NCBI RefSeq assembly: GCF_004353915.1
Contig: NZ_SMRP01000024.1
Coordinates: forward strand, 1 to 64,000
Length of the DNA: 64,000 nucleotides
From: Paraburkholderia silviterrae
GTDB lineage: Bacteria; Pseudomonadota; Gammaproteobacteria; Burkholderiales; Burkholderiaceae
Direction: 5' to 3'
Shown here: in pieces, positions 15,884-26,994 of the stretch
Numbering within the stretch: the stretch's first letter is position 1
Layout: every line of letters begins with the position of its first letter
Translations under genes and position numbers: made by a program
The notes under the pieces: model-generated
The model's input: the letters and a program-made list of their open reading frames with translations, nothing else
Databases searched by the model: none
What the model was told of the DNA's origin: nothing

Positions 15884-17315
15884 CAGGCGCCTCCGAACAC
15901 GTCGACGTTGCTGAATACGCACGCGGGCGACGCGTGCCCTACGCGGATCACCTGCGCGGGCTCCCCCTTCCCGCAATACGGCGTGCCGTAGACCTCGCGC
16001 GTGCTTGCGTCACCCACCGCAGAGAGGCTGCGCCAGAAGCTCGCCGAAATGCCGCGATAGTTGGGGCGCTTCACGACCTGCGTGAGCTTGCCGTTCTCGA
16101 TGAGCCGGCCGTATTCGCAGCCGAACTGGAACTTGTTGCGATGGTCGTCGATCGACCATGAGGTATTCGAAGTCATCAGGATGCCGTTCTCGATGTTGGC
16201 GATCATCGCGTCGAGCGTTTGCGAGCCCGGCTCGATATTCAGGTTCGCCATGCGGTCGATGGGCGGACGATTCCAGTTGGCCGCACGCGAGTTCGCCACG
16301 CCAGGCAGCCCCGCGCGCTGCTGCGAGAGCGCCCCGCCCAGCGGCCGCTCGAGCCTGCCGTTGCGGATCAGGTATTGCTTGGTCGCCGCGCTGCCATCGT
16401 CGTCGAACGCGTAGGTGGCGGCCTCTTCGCGCAGCTCGGGATCGAACGTCACGTTCAGCAGCTCCGAGCCGTACTGGTAGCTGCCGAACATCTCGGCCTT
16501 CACGAAGCTCCAGCCCGCGAAGTTGCGCTCGTCGCCGAGAATGCGGTCCAGTTCGAGCGGATGCCCGATCGACTCATGGATCTGAAGCATCATCTGGTCC
16601 GGCATCAGCAGCAGATCCCGCTTGCCCGACGGGCAATTCGGCGCCGCGAGCAGTTGCAGCGCCTCGTCGGCCACGCGCGCGCCCGCGCCTTCGAATCCGT
16701 GGCGCGTGAGGATCTCGAGGCCGCCCTGTGCGAGCGCGCCATGGTCGCCCGCGAGCGTGCGAACCTGCGTGTCGCCGTTGGCGTGCGCGGCCACGCTCAG
16801 GCCCGGCATCAGGTAGCGAAAGCGCTGCTCGATGCGCACGCCATCGCACGTGAGGTAGAGCTGGTCCGCGTGCGCGACGTGCATGCTCGCCACGCGCTCC
16901 ACGATGCGCGCATCGAGATTCGCGGCCGTACATTGCTGCGCGAGGCGGTCCAGCCATTCGCTGCGCGCGGGCAGCGGCGTTTCCAGGTTCGGCGAGGCAT
17001 AGCTGCCGCTCGCCGCAGGCCGGGCAAGCTCGCGATGGTCGATCAGCGAGAAGTTTGCGCTGGCCTGCGCCCGCGCCGTGGCGACGTCGAGCGCGCGCTG
17101 CAGCCCCGCTGCGCTCAAGTCGGCCGTGGCGGCATAGCCCGCGCCCGCGCCGGCCCATGCAGTCACCATGGCGCCGCGCTCGTGCACGGCGTGCAACGGC
17201 TGCACGACGTCGTTGCGCACGGCGTGGTTCTCGATCTGCTCATCCACGATGCGCAGCGACCAGAAGTCGGCGCCGCTCTTCAGCGCGCGCGCGGCCTGCG
17301 TCCAGCGTTCATCGA

Positions 17316-17319
<4 letters not shown>
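15883..17319 (-). CDS. TldD-like zinc metalloprotease subunit
   Basis: This 478-residue member of the TldD/PmbA family has a metal-binding H248-E249-S-I-G-H253 motif (HExxxH) in the segment MLQIHESIGHPLELDR, the hallmark of catalytic TldD. A C-terminal Cys (in GTPYCGKGEP or ASPACVFSN) could be the third zinc ligand. The MANLNIEPGSQTLDAMIANIENGILM-like core of the family is split here across the C-terminal half. With the TldE-like neighbour it should form a heterodimer that cleaves short unfolded peptides in the cytoplasm. Its ATG overlaps the yejF stop by 4 bp (ATGA), so peptide import and proteolysis are translationally coupled. Confidence 0.88.
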
Positions 17320-18955
<1,636 letters not shown>

Positions 18956-18959
<4 letters not shown>

Positions 18960-20068
18960 TTGCCTCCGCCGAATGCCGAGCCTTTACGGCGCGTGTCGAG
19001 GGCGTTACGCAGCGCATCGCCCATGAAGGTCAGCAGCAGCAGCGTGATCACGAGTGCCGCAAAAGCCGAAAGCGAAATCCACCACGCTTCGAGATTGTTT
19101 TTTCCCTCCTGCAGCAATTCGCCAAGGCTAGGCGTGGGCGGCGGCACGCCCAACCCGAGAAAGTCGAGACTCGTGAGCGAGAGAATCGCCGCGCTCATGC
19201 GGAACGGCAGGAACGTGATGACCGGCGTGAGGCTGTTGGGCAGTACGTGGCGCCACATGATCTGCCAGTTCGATAGGCCCATCGTGCGTGCGGCCTTCAC
19301 GTAATCGAGCGAGCGGTTGCGCAGGAACTCGGCGCGCACGTAATCGGAGAGCACGAGCCAACCGAACATCGAAAGCAGGATGAACAGCAGCCATAGCGTG
19401 GGCTCGAAAATCGAGGCGAAGATGATGAGCAGATACAGGTCCGGCATCGAGCTCCAGATTTCGATGATGCGCTGGCCGATCAAATCCGTTCGTCCTCCGT
19501 AGAAACCTTGCACCGCGCCCGTGAGCACGCCCAGCGCGACGCCCGAGACCGTGAGCGCGAGCGCCATCAGCACCGAGAGCCGGAAGCCGTAGAGCAGGCG
19601 CGAGAGGACGTCGCGGCCGAACTGGTCGGTGCCGAGCCAGTTGCTGGCCGAGGGTGCGGAGGGATACGGCTGCGCCGCGAAATAGTCGATCGTGTCGTAA
19701 TGGAAATGATTGGGCGGATAGACCGCGAAGTTGCCGTTCGACTCGAGCCGCTGCTTGATATACGGATCGAGATAGTTGGTCCTCGCGGGGAAGTCGCCGC
19801 CGAAGATCGTCTCCGGGTAGTCCTTCACGATCGGGAAGTAGTAGTGCCCTTCGTAGCGCACCACGAGCGGCCGGTCGTTGGCGAGCACCTCGCCAAACAG
19901 GCTGATCGCGAACAGCGTGACAAAGATGACGAGACTCCAGAAGCCGAGCGGCTGCGCGCGAAAGCGCAGCCAGGTGCGCCGCCACGGCGAAACCGACGGC
20001 GCATGTGCAACGGCGGAGGACTCAGCGGTCCAGGCGGTGGAACTGGATGCGGGGGTCGACGAGGACAT
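18956..20068 (-). CDS. yejE: Yej-type peptide ABC transporter permease
   Basis: From the ATG at 20068 this is a 370-residue permease of the BPD_transp_1 type. It has an N-terminal cytoplasmic tail, a first TM (WSLVIFVTLFAISLFGEVLAN), a large periplasmic insert with YejE-typical FGGDFPARTNYLDPYI and LGTDQFGRDVLSRLLYG, and five further TMs. The EAA loop is AARTMGLSNWQIMWRHVLPNS. A TTG start at 20083 is possible. Its 5' end overlaps the 3' end of yejB in another frame by about 47 bp, an unusually long overlap for this operon. Confidence 0.88.
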
Positions 20069-21074
20069 AGCAGACGTCAGCAATGAGTTTGGTGATGAGG
20101 CCGATCAGCGTGAACAGAAACAGCGAGCCGAGCACGACGGGGTAATCGCGGCGGATCACCGAGTCGTATGAGAGCTGCCCCATGCCGTTCAAGGAAAACA
20201 GTGTTTCGATCAGCAGGTTGCCGTTCAGGAATGCGCCCACGAATGCGGCGGGCAGGCCCGTGACGAGCGGAATCGCCGCGTTGCGCAGCACGTGCTTCCA
20301 CAGGACGTCGCGCTCGGGCGCGCCTTTCGCGCGCGCCGTGAGCACATACTGGCGGCCGATTTCCTCGAGGAAGGTGTTCTTCGTGAGGATCGTGACGATC
20401 GCGAAGTTGCCCACCACAGAGGCCGTCACCGGTAAGACGATGTGCCAGAGGTAGTCGAACAGCTTGCCCGTGAGGCTCAGGTCGGCGAAGTTATCGGACG
20501 TGAGGCCGCGCATCGGGAACACCTGCCAGAACGTGCCGCCGCCGAACAGCATCAGAAGCAGCACGCCCAGCACGAAGCCCGGCACCGCGTAGCCAGCGAG
20601 CACGAGCACGCTGGTCACCGTGTCGAAGCGCGAGCCGTTGCGCACCGCCTTCGCAATGCCGAGCGGCACCGATATCAGGTAGGTGAGCAACACCGTCCAC
20701 AAGCCGAGCGTGATGGAGACCGGCAGCCTCGAGCGGATCACGTTCCAGACGCTGTCATGCTGGTAGTACGACTGCCCCAGATCGAAGCTCGCATAGTTCT
20801 TCAGCATGACGAAGTAGCGTGTGAGTGGTGGCTTGTCGAAGCCGAACTGCTTCTTGATCTGCTCGATCTGCTGCGGGTCCACGCCCTGGCTGCCGTGATA
20901 GCCGCCACCGCCCGAGCCGCCCTCGCCGCCGTGCGCGCTGCCGTGGCGCAACTGCGCCATGATCTGCTCGACCGGCCCGCCCGGCACGAATTGCGTCACG
21001 ACGAACGTGAGCGTGACGACGCCGATCAAGGTCGGCACCATCAGCAACAGTCGTCGGAAAATATAGGCAAACAT
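20022..21074 (-). CDS. yejB: Yej-type peptide ABC transporter permease
   Basis: This 350-residue permease starts MFAYIFRRLLLMVPTLIGVV, the classic DppB/YejB N-terminal TM. It carries VEQIMAQLRHG followed by a Gly/Ser-rich insert (about 47-60), then QIEQIKKQFGFDKPP, which is characteristic of the Yej branch. The EAA loop is TARAKGAPERDVLWKHVLRNA. GAGGAG precedes the ATG, which lies 8 bp after the yejA stop. It forms the channel with YejE for a peptide delivered by YejA. Confidence 0.9.
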   Translation of the reverse strand: MFAYIFRRLLLMVPTLIGVVTLTFVVTQFVPGGPVEQIMAQLRHGSAHGGEGGSGGGGYHGSQGVDPQQIEQIKKQFGFDKPPLTRYFVMLKNYASFDLGQSYYQHDSVWNVIRSRLPVSITLGLWTVLLTYLISVPLGIAKAVRNGSRFDTVTSVLVLAGYAVPGFVLGVLLLMLFGGGTFWQVFPMRGLTSDNFADLSLTGKLFDYLWHIVLPVTASVVGNFAIVTILTKNTFLEEIGRQYVLTARAKGAPERDVLWKHVLRNAAIPLVTGLPAAFVGAFLNGNLLIETLFSLNGMGQLSYDSVIRRDYPVVLGSLFLFTLIGLITKLIADVCYVLVDPRIQFHRLDR

Positions 21075-21082
21075 GGCACTCC

Positions 21083-22969
21083 TCAGTGGGCTGACGCTTG
21101 CACGGCCGGGGTGGGCTGTGCCGATGCTGGCTTGCGATACCAGTAGTCGATGGTCCAGTCCTCGGCCCCGTACGTTACCGGTATGGTTTTCGGGTAGGCG
21201 AAGGTGGTCTTGTAGGCGATGCGCGCGTTGGGTGCGTAATACTCGGGCACGAGGTAATACTCGTTCATCAGCACCCGGTCGAGCGCGCGCGTGGCCGCTT
21301 CGAGATCGTCGAGCGTATTCGCCGCCTGGACCGCAGCCACGAGCGCGTCCACGGCCTTCGAGCGCACGCCCGGATAGTTCTCCGAGCCCACCTGCGACGC
21401 TGCCGCCGTGCCGAAACGGCGCTCGAGTTCCGCGCCCGGAATCGTCACCGGGCTGTAGAGCCAGGTGGTCATGTCGTACTCGAAGTTGTCGAGCCGCTTC
21501 TGGTACAGCGCACTGTCGATCTCGCGCAGGTGCGCATTTATGCCGAGCGTGGCGAGCGCCTGCGTATAAGGCAGGATCACGCGGTCCATGCCCGGCTGGT
21601 CGTCGAGGATCTCGATGCTCATGGGCTCGCCTTCGGCATTGCGCAGCGCGCCGTCGCGATAGCGCCAGCCGGCCTGCGCAAGCAGATCGCGCGCCTCGCG
21701 CAAGTTGCCGCGCAGCGAATCGGGCGGCAACGTCGTCGGCTGCTCGAGCATCGGCCCGAATACCGCGGACGGCAGGCTCGCGCGGTACGGCGCCAGCAGC
21801 TGCAGCTCTTTATCTCCCGGCTTGCCCGTGGCCTGGAATGGGCTCTGCTCGAAATAGCTGTGAAGGCGCACGTACTGGCCGTAAAACATCATGCGGTTCA
21901 TCCAGTCGTAGTCGAACGCCAGTGACAGCGCGTGGCGCACACGCACGTCCTCGAACATCGGCTTGCGCAAGTTGAAGAGCATGCCCTGCATCTGTGCCGG
22001 ACCGTCCGCGAAATCGCCCTTCCTGAGCAAGCCGTTGCGGAAGTTCTTGCCCACGTACTTGCGCGCCCACTGCGTGGCGCTGTACTCGACGTGGATGTCG
22101 TCGTCGCCGGCCTTGAAGGCTTCGAGCTGCGTGTACAGGTCGACGTAGAGCTTGAACGTGATGTGCTCGAATCGGTACATGCCGCGTCGCGTCGGCAGAT
22201 TTGCAGCCCAGTAGCTGGGGTTGCGGCGATACGCGATTTGCTTGTCGTTCTTGCGCCCGGCAATCAGATACGCACCGCTCGCAATGGGCGGCACGTTCGA
22301 GAGCTGGTCGAAGGGGATCGTCGTACCGTCCGCGCGCCGTGCCCATTTGGGCGAGAACACCGGCAAGTCGCCCGCGATCAGCGGCGCGTCGCGCTCGGCC
22401 CGGCGAAACTCGAAGCGGATCGTCTGCCGGTCCACAACGACTGCGCGCTTGATCACCGAGAATTGCGCGTTGAAGAGCGGCGAGGCCTGCGGACTCGTCA
22501 GCATATCGAACGAATACTTGACGTCGGCCGCCGTGATCGGATCGCCATTGGAAAAGCGCGCGGCCGGGTTGATATGGAAAGTCGCCGACGTCTGGTCGGG
22601 CGCAACCTCGACATTATCTGCAATCAGCGGGTATTCGGACGCGAGCTCGTCCCAGCTGCGCTGCATGAGCGTGTCGAACATCAGGTTCTGGATGTCCGGC
22701 GCCGGCGTGCCGCGCACGAGAAACGGATTCAGCGAATCGTAGCTCGTGAACTGACTGTAGTTCTGGAAATTCAGCGTGCCGTTGGCTGGCGCGTGAGGAT
22801 CCGCATAGTCGAAATGCGTGAAGCCGGGTGGATACTTCGGCTGGTCGTACTGCGCGAGCGCCGTCGCGGCGAGGGCCGGCGTCTGGGCCGCCGCGAGCGT
22901 GCCGATGGCAACGGCCAGTGCGGGCGCTACGAGCGAGCATCGCAACAACCTCAACTTCTTCAATCTCAT
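21083..22969 (-). CDS. yejA: Yej-type peptide-binding protein (SBP family 5)
   Basis: This 628-residue periplasmic binding protein has a signal peptide of about 34 residues (ending ALAATALA) followed by KYPPGFTHFDYADPHAPANG, the YejA-specific opening. The SBP_bac_5 core includes NLMFDTLMQRSWDELASEYPLIADN and the hinge segment VRHALSLAFDYDWMN. YejA proteins bind peptides or peptide-nucleotide conjugates such as microcin C. It is the first gene of the yejABEF-tldD-tldE-GNAT-GNAT-RND series and lies 163 bp after the TonB-dependent receptor gene on the same strand. Confidence 0.9.
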   Translation of the reverse strand: MRLKKLRLLRCSLVAPALAVAIGTLAAAQTPALAATALAQYDQPKYPPGFTHFDYADPHAPANGTLNFQNYSQFTSYDSLNPFLVRGTPAPDIQNLMFDTLMQRSWDELASEYPLIADNVEVAPDQTSATFHINPAARFSNGDPITAADVKYSFDMLTSPQASPLFNAQFSVIKRAVVVDRQTIRFEFRRAERDAPLIAGDLPVFSPKWARRADGTTIPFDQLSNVPPIASGAYLIAGRKNDKQIAYRRNPSYWAANLPTRRGMYRFEHITFKLYVDLYTQLEAFKAGDDDIHVEYSATQWARKYVGKNFRNGLLRKGDFADGPAQMQGMLFNLRKPMFEDVRVRHALSLAFDYDWMNRMMFYGQYVRLHSYFEQSPFQATGKPGDKELQLLAPYRASLPSAVFGPMLEQPTTLPPDSLRGNLREARDLLAQAGWRYRDGALRNAEGEPMSIEILDDQPGMDRVILPYTQALATLGINAHLREIDSALYQKRLDNFEYDMTTWLYSPVTIPGAELERRFGTAAASQVGSENYPGVRSKAVDALVAAVQAANTLDDLEAATRALDRVLMNEYYLVPEYYAPNARIAYKTTFAYPKTIPVTYGAEDWTIDYWYRKPASAQPTPAVQASAH

Positions 22970-23072
22970 CGTCTGTCTGCATGAGGACGCGCGCCGGCGT
23001 GTGGCCGATGCACGGTTCTTTGGTTAGACGCGGCAAGGGTGTGCCGGCGTCGCTCGCTACCAGGGGACACAT

Positions 23073-23104
23073 GCGAGTCAGGCCGCCACCGCCGCCTGAC
23101 TCGC
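23073..23104 (-). terminator. strong stem-loop between receptor gene and yejA
   Basis: GCGAGTCAGGC (23073-23083) and GCCTGACTCGC (23094-23104) are perfect 11 bp arms with a 10-base loop, 29 bases after the receptor stop in the direction of transcription. No U-run follows, so it may act as a partial or factor-dependent terminator, or protect the receptor mRNA from 3' decay. Either would lower yej expression relative to the receptor. Confidence 0.55.
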
Positions 23105-23132
23105 GTACTACGCACTGCTCATCACCTACCGA

Positions 23133-25928
23133 TTAGAACTTGTACGTCGCTCCAATCTGCGCGAACCGGCCGATATAGTTGTACAGCGACGTATCGTAGC
23201 CAGTCTGGTTGAGCGCGCTGCTCGCAAAAACCGCATCGAATGGAGGCGTACGGTTGAAGATGTTGTTGATGCCGCCGTAGATCGTCCAGTGCTTGATGCC
23301 CGTATAGGTGACCATCAGGTTGAACTGGCTGTACGAGCCCACTTTGCCGGAAGGGAGCGTGGGCGCGGCTGCGGTAAGCGTCTCCGTATACGGGCCCGTG
23401 AACTCCCAAGTCAGGGCCGCGTTCCAGCCGTGGTAGGCCCAGTTCAGCGTCGTATTGCCCTTCCAGCGCGGGAAGCTGCCGCCGAACGGTTGCGAAAGCG
23501 TGAAGTTGTTGCCCGCACCGTTGATCGGGCCCGAAGGAAGACCGAGCTTGAACTGATTCACGTAAGCCCAGTCGCCCAGCAGCGAGAACGTACCGAGCTT
23601 CGTCGGCAGCGCCTGGCGGAACGTGCCTTCGAAGCCATTCGTGTCGAGGTAGCCGAGGTTCTCGTACGGGAACGTTTCGTAGAGAATCTGCCCCTGCGCG
23701 TTGGTCACCACCGACGACGGGCTAGCCGCTTCGCCGATGACGTGGTCGACGCGAATCTTGTACCAGTCGAAGCCGAAATCGGTCGTGCGCGTCGGCGACG
23801 TCTGGAAGCCAAGGTTGATGTTGCGCGTGCGCTCCGGCTGCAGGTCCGGATTGCCTTGCGTGATCGTCGTGACCGTGCCGTTGGACAACTGCTGGATGCC
23901 AAGCGTCTGCGAATTGCTGTTCTCGACGAACGTCGGCGCGCGGAACCCGCGGTTATACGAGCCGTACATCGTCAGTTGCTGGATCGGCTGGTAACGCAGT
24001 GCGAAGCGCGGCGAGAACGCACCGCCGAAGTCGCTGTAGTGGTCGTAGCGGCCCGACTGGCTGAACGTCAGGTTCCTGATGATCGGAATGTCGACCTGGT
24101 AGTAGACCGCCGCGACGTTGCGCTGACCGTTGACGGTCTCCAGATTCGGGTTGAGCACCGTGCCGTCCAGATACTCCGCACCCGGGTTGACGACTTCGCT
24201 CTCGTGCAGGAACTGCGCGCCGAAGCCAATGCCGATATCGCCCGTGGGCAGATGGTACAGGTTCGGCGTGGCTAGCGTTGCGTCAACCGTATCGAGCTTC
24301 GAGATGCCCTGGTTGTTCGCGTCCTGGTACAGGCCGTTCAGGCCATTGGGCGTCGAGGACGGATTGGCGAAGTTGAACGTGCCGTTCTGGAAGATGTTAT
24401 TGAGCGCCGCCGTATTGAGCTGGTTCGTGTAGGTGTTCGAAACATTGCTCTGCGAGTGGCTGTACGAAGCCGACCAGTCCCAGTCGCCGGCCTTCGGCAC
24501 CGTGAACGAACCGTGAATCCCCGTGGAAGCGCGCCAGTAATTCGCGTCGGTCTTTTCCGTCACGGTGTTCGGGAACGCGTAGGTGAGCGGCGTCGCGACC
24601 CCGAACGGGTTGTACGGACTGCCGGCCGGCACGGTGTTGTTGAACGGCGTCAGGCCGACGCCCGGGGTGTACGCCAGCGTCGGCTGTTGCGGACTGCCGA
24701 CGATATTGTTCCAGAGACCGTCGTTGGTGGTCGTCTGGTTGTAGCTTTCCCACAAGTCGGCAAAGGCCGTGGTCGTATCGTCGATCTTGAAGTCGGCGTG
24801 GACCTTCGCACTCGCGCGCGTGGTCTCCGGCGCGATCGACATGCCGTTGGCCGTGTTGAAGCTGCAAACCGTGCCGCCCAGGCCCGCCGCCGCGCCGAGG
24901 AAGTTGCTCCCGGCCGGATGGACCGCACCGCCCCACGGACAGCCGCTCAACGCCTGCGCCGTGTTCGGGCTCGTCTGCCAGTAGGACGGCGCGAGCAGCG
25001 ACAGGCCACCCGGCCTGTTCGTGAAGTCCTGCGCGGAGGTGGAGTCGCGGTCGGCCAGCGTCGAGCCCGTATCGTGATAGACGCTCGCCGATGCGGTGAC
25101 GTTGAAGCGGTCCGCGTTGAGATCGCCAAAGCCTGCCAGCGCGCTGAACTTGGTCGTGCCGTTGCCGGCGCCATCGCTGATCGAGCTGCCGTAGCTGCCG
25201 TCGAGCTGAAGGCCGCGGAAATCGTGCTTCGTGATGATGTTGACCACGCCCGCAATAGCGTCCGAGCCGTATTGCGACACAGCCCCCGTCTTGACGATTT
25301 CGATGCGCTCGATATCGTTCAGGGGGATGGTGTTGAGGTCGAAGAAGCTGTCGGTGCTGTTCGAATAGAAGGCGAACGGCGCCACGCGTTGGCCGTCGAC
25401 GAGCACGAGCGTGTACTTCTCGCTCAAGCCGCGCAGCGCGATACCGGCCGCGCCGGCGGCGAAGTTACCGGCCTGGCCTTCGCTCCAGCTGTTGGCCGAG
25501 TTGGCCGTGGTCGTGCGCAGGAAGTCGGCCACGCTTGTCGCGCCGCTATTCTGGATGTCTTTCTGGGTGACGGTCTGCACCTGCTGGAAGCCCGTCTTGT
25601 CCGATTGGCGGATCAGCGAACCGGTCACCTCGAACTTCTTCAACTGCTTCACGGGCCCGGTGCCAGCCGTGCCCGCGGCGCCCGCGTTACCCGCAGCGCC
25701 AGCCGGGCCGGCTGCCGCCGCGCCCGCGCCGGCGGCGGCTGCCGCAGGCGCAGTATTGCCGGGTTGCGAGGTCGCCGCCGGCGCCGAAGCGCTTTCCGGC
25801 ACAGCAGCCGTGCCGACGTTGGCCGGCGGCTGGCTCTGCGCAAAAGCCGGCACTGCGATGGCCGCCGACAACGCCAGTTCAGCCCAGATTATTCTTCGAA
25901 TGGCTAGCGCCAATGCCCTTTGTTTCAC
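23133..25928 (-). CDS. TonB-dependent outer-membrane receptor with low-complexity N-terminal linker
   Basis: This 931-residue receptor has a signal peptide 1-30 (cut at AFA-Q). A 55-residue Ala/Gly/Pro-rich linker follows (about 36-92). A TonB-box/plug entry KKFEVTGSLI starts near 98, then the plug domain (DIQNSGATSVADFLRTTTAN, VLVDGQRVAPFAF, IERIEIVKTGAVSQYGSDAI, VVNIITK) and a 22-strand barrel ending in ATYKF with C-terminal Phe. The start is GTG with AAGGGGA six bases upstream. This CarO/OMR-like subgroup is often tied to peptide or oligosaccharide uptake. With yejABEF next and a TonB-ExbBD module upstream it is the outer-membrane step of the proposed peptide uptake route. The ligand is unknown. 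Confidence 0.9.
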   Translation of the reverse strand: MKQRALALAIRRIIWAELALSAAIAVPAFAQSQPPANVGTAAVPESASAPAATSQPGNTAPAAAAAGAGAAAAGPAGAAGNAGAAGTAGTGPVKQLKKFEVTGSLIRQSDKTGFQQVQTVTQKDIQNSGATSVADFLRTTTANSANSWSEGQAGNFAAGAAGIALRGLSEKYTLVLVDGQRVAPFAFYSNSTDSFFDLNTIPLNDIERIEIVKTGAVSQYGSDAIAGVVNIITKHDFRGLQLDGSYGSSISDGAGNGTTKFSALAGFGDLNADRFNVTASASVYHDTGSTLADRDSTSAQDFTNRPGGLSLLAPSYWQTSPNTAQALSGCPWGGAVHPAGSNFLGAAAGLGGTVCSFNTANGMSIAPETTRASAKVHADFKIDDTTTAFADLWESYNQTTTNDGLWNNIVGSPQQPTLAYTPGVGLTPFNNTVPAGSPYNPFGVATPLTYAFPNTVTEKTDANYWRASTGIHGSFTVPKAGDWDWSASYSHSQSNVSNTYTNQLNTAALNNIFQNGTFNFANPSSTPNGLNGLYQDANNQGISKLDTVDATLATPNLYHLPTGDIGIGFGAQFLHESEVVNPGAEYLDGTVLNPNLETVNGQRNVAAVYYQVDIPIIRNLTFSQSGRYDHYSDFGGAFSPRFALRYQPIQQLTMYGSYNRGFRAPTFVENSNSQTLGIQQLSNGTVTTITQGNPDLQPERTRNINLGFQTSPTRTTDFGFDWYKIRVDHVIGEAASPSSVVTNAQGQILYETFPYENLGYLDTNGFEGTFRQALPTKLGTFSLLGDWAYVNQFKLGLPSGPINGAGNNFTLSQPFGGSFPRWKGNTTLNWAYHGWNAALTWEFTGPYTETLTAAAPTLPSGKVGSYSQFNLMVTYTGIKHWTIYGGINNIFNRTPPFDAVFASSALNQTGYDTSLYNYIGRFAQIGATYKF

Positions 25929-26114
25929 TTTTTCCCCTTCTCACTCGTCGGTCACGTCCACTTCGGTTACGCGAAGCAAGGTCTCGTGAACCCCGCCGCT
26001 CGATTTGACGACGCTGTCGCGCCGCGCCGGTTTTTCCCCGCCTTCAGCCACTTCACTACTGCAACATCCGCCCCTGTTGAGCCCTGCCCTGCGGAACCTC
26101 ATATTTTTTCTTTA

Positions 26115-26140
26115 TTCGCATACCTAACAAAATGCCTTGC
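26115..26140 (-). promoter_or_regulatory. half-site repeats in receptor promoter region
   Basis: ATACCT (26120-26125) and ATGCCT (26132-26137) are direct repeats 12 bp apart in the 243 bp between the XRE-cupin gene and the receptor gene. ATGCCT is identical to the arm of the palindrome at 9430 in front of the other XRE-cupin gene. It is a possible regulator site; the evidence is short-word similarity only. Confidence 0.3.
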
Positions 26141-26171
26141 TTCGCACGCAATACCGCGTTACGCAATCCAG

Positions 26172-26747
26172 CTAGAACAGCTTCGGCGTGCCAACCCACA
26201 CGAACACGCTTTCCTCATCAGCGGTATTGACCCACGCATGCGGCACCGACGACTCATAGTGCGCGGTGTCACCGGCCTGCAGGACAAATGTCCTGCCTTC
26301 CAGTGTGAGCGACACCTCGCCGCTCATCACGTACATGAATTCCTCCACGGCGGATGTCATCACCGCCGCCGTCGTTTCTCCAGCCGGCATCCGGACGAGT
26401 TGCGCGTCGAGCAACCGGTTCGTGCCTGCGTTCGTGAGGCGGCCGAACTGGTTGGCCGAGCCCGCGAATCCGAAGAATTTCAGATCGCTGCGCTTGAGAA
26501 CGGCCTGCTCTTCGTCCTGCGTTTCGACGAAATACTGCAGCGTGACGCCCATCGCTTTGGCAACACCCGACAGCGTCACGATCGAGGGCGTCGCCATCCC
26601 GCGCTCTACCTGTGAAAGGAACGGCTTCGAGACCCCCGACGCTGTTGCCAGGTCCTGCAGCGTGAGCTGGAGCCGCTGGCGCACCCCCCGAATCCTGTTT
26701 CCTATTGTTGCTGCTACAACGGCCTTGTTATCGAGTGGCGAAACCAT
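26172..26747 (-). CDS. XRE-family regulator with C-terminal cupin domain
   Basis: This 191-residue protein is paralogous to the regulator at 9557-10129. The HTH spans about 17-72 (GNRIRGVRQRLQLTLQDLAT, SKPFLSQVERGMATPSIVTL) and the cupin about 115-186 (EEFMYVMSGEVSLTLEGRTF, DTAHYESSVPHAWVNTADEE), ending VWVGTPKLF versus VWVGTPRIF. The start at 26747 matches the paralogue's N-terminus; a longer frame to 26936 is not supported. It lies directly upstream of the receptor gene on the same strand. It should sense a small ligand and control the receptor and transport genes. Confidence 0.85.
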   Translation of the reverse strand: MVSPLDNKAVVAATIGNRIRGVRQRLQLTLQDLATASGVSKPFLSQVERGMATPSIVTLSGVAKAMGVTLQYFVETQDEEQAVLKRSDLKFFGFAGSANQFGRLTNAGTNRLLDAQLVRMPAGETTAAVMTSAVEEFMYVMSGEVSLTLEGRTFVLQAGDTAHYESSVPHAWVNTADEESVFVWVGTPKLF

Positions 26748-26994
26748 AGCAAGCGAGAAATCACGCGTCAAAATGAGTTTGATATCGCCAAATTGTTTTC
26801 CCCCAGGCACGACACGCCCCCACCGCTCGACTTCTCGGGCCGACGCCTCATGACGGAAATGCTCCGACCGGCACGCTGCCGCGGTCGATTTGGAGTCCTT
26901 ATCCAACTTCGTGCTTTTCGGCACCTCAAGCGACACCTCCAGTGGCGCCTCCCCCGGCGGCGGCCGAAGTGCCGCCGCGCACCACGCTCATGCA
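26748..26994. other. intergenic region upstream of XRE-cupin gene
   Basis: 247 bases separate the TPR gene from the XRE-cupin gene. Close to the regulator start there are interlocking CAAA/TTTG words (CAAAATGAGTTTG at 26769-26781 and TTTGATATCGCCAAA at 26778-26792), which could be an operator. No gene was recognised. Confidence 0.35.

Noticed and set aside
14294..15991. 565-codon plus-strand frame antisense to the GNAT and TldE-like genes
   Set aside because: Very Arg/Ala/His-rich with no domain; the minus-strand genes have clear family motifs.
24456..25907. 483-codon plus-strand frame antisense to the TonB-dependent receptor
   Set aside because: Arg/Val/Ala-rich shadow with no recognisable domain; the receptor on the other strand has full plug and barrel motifs.
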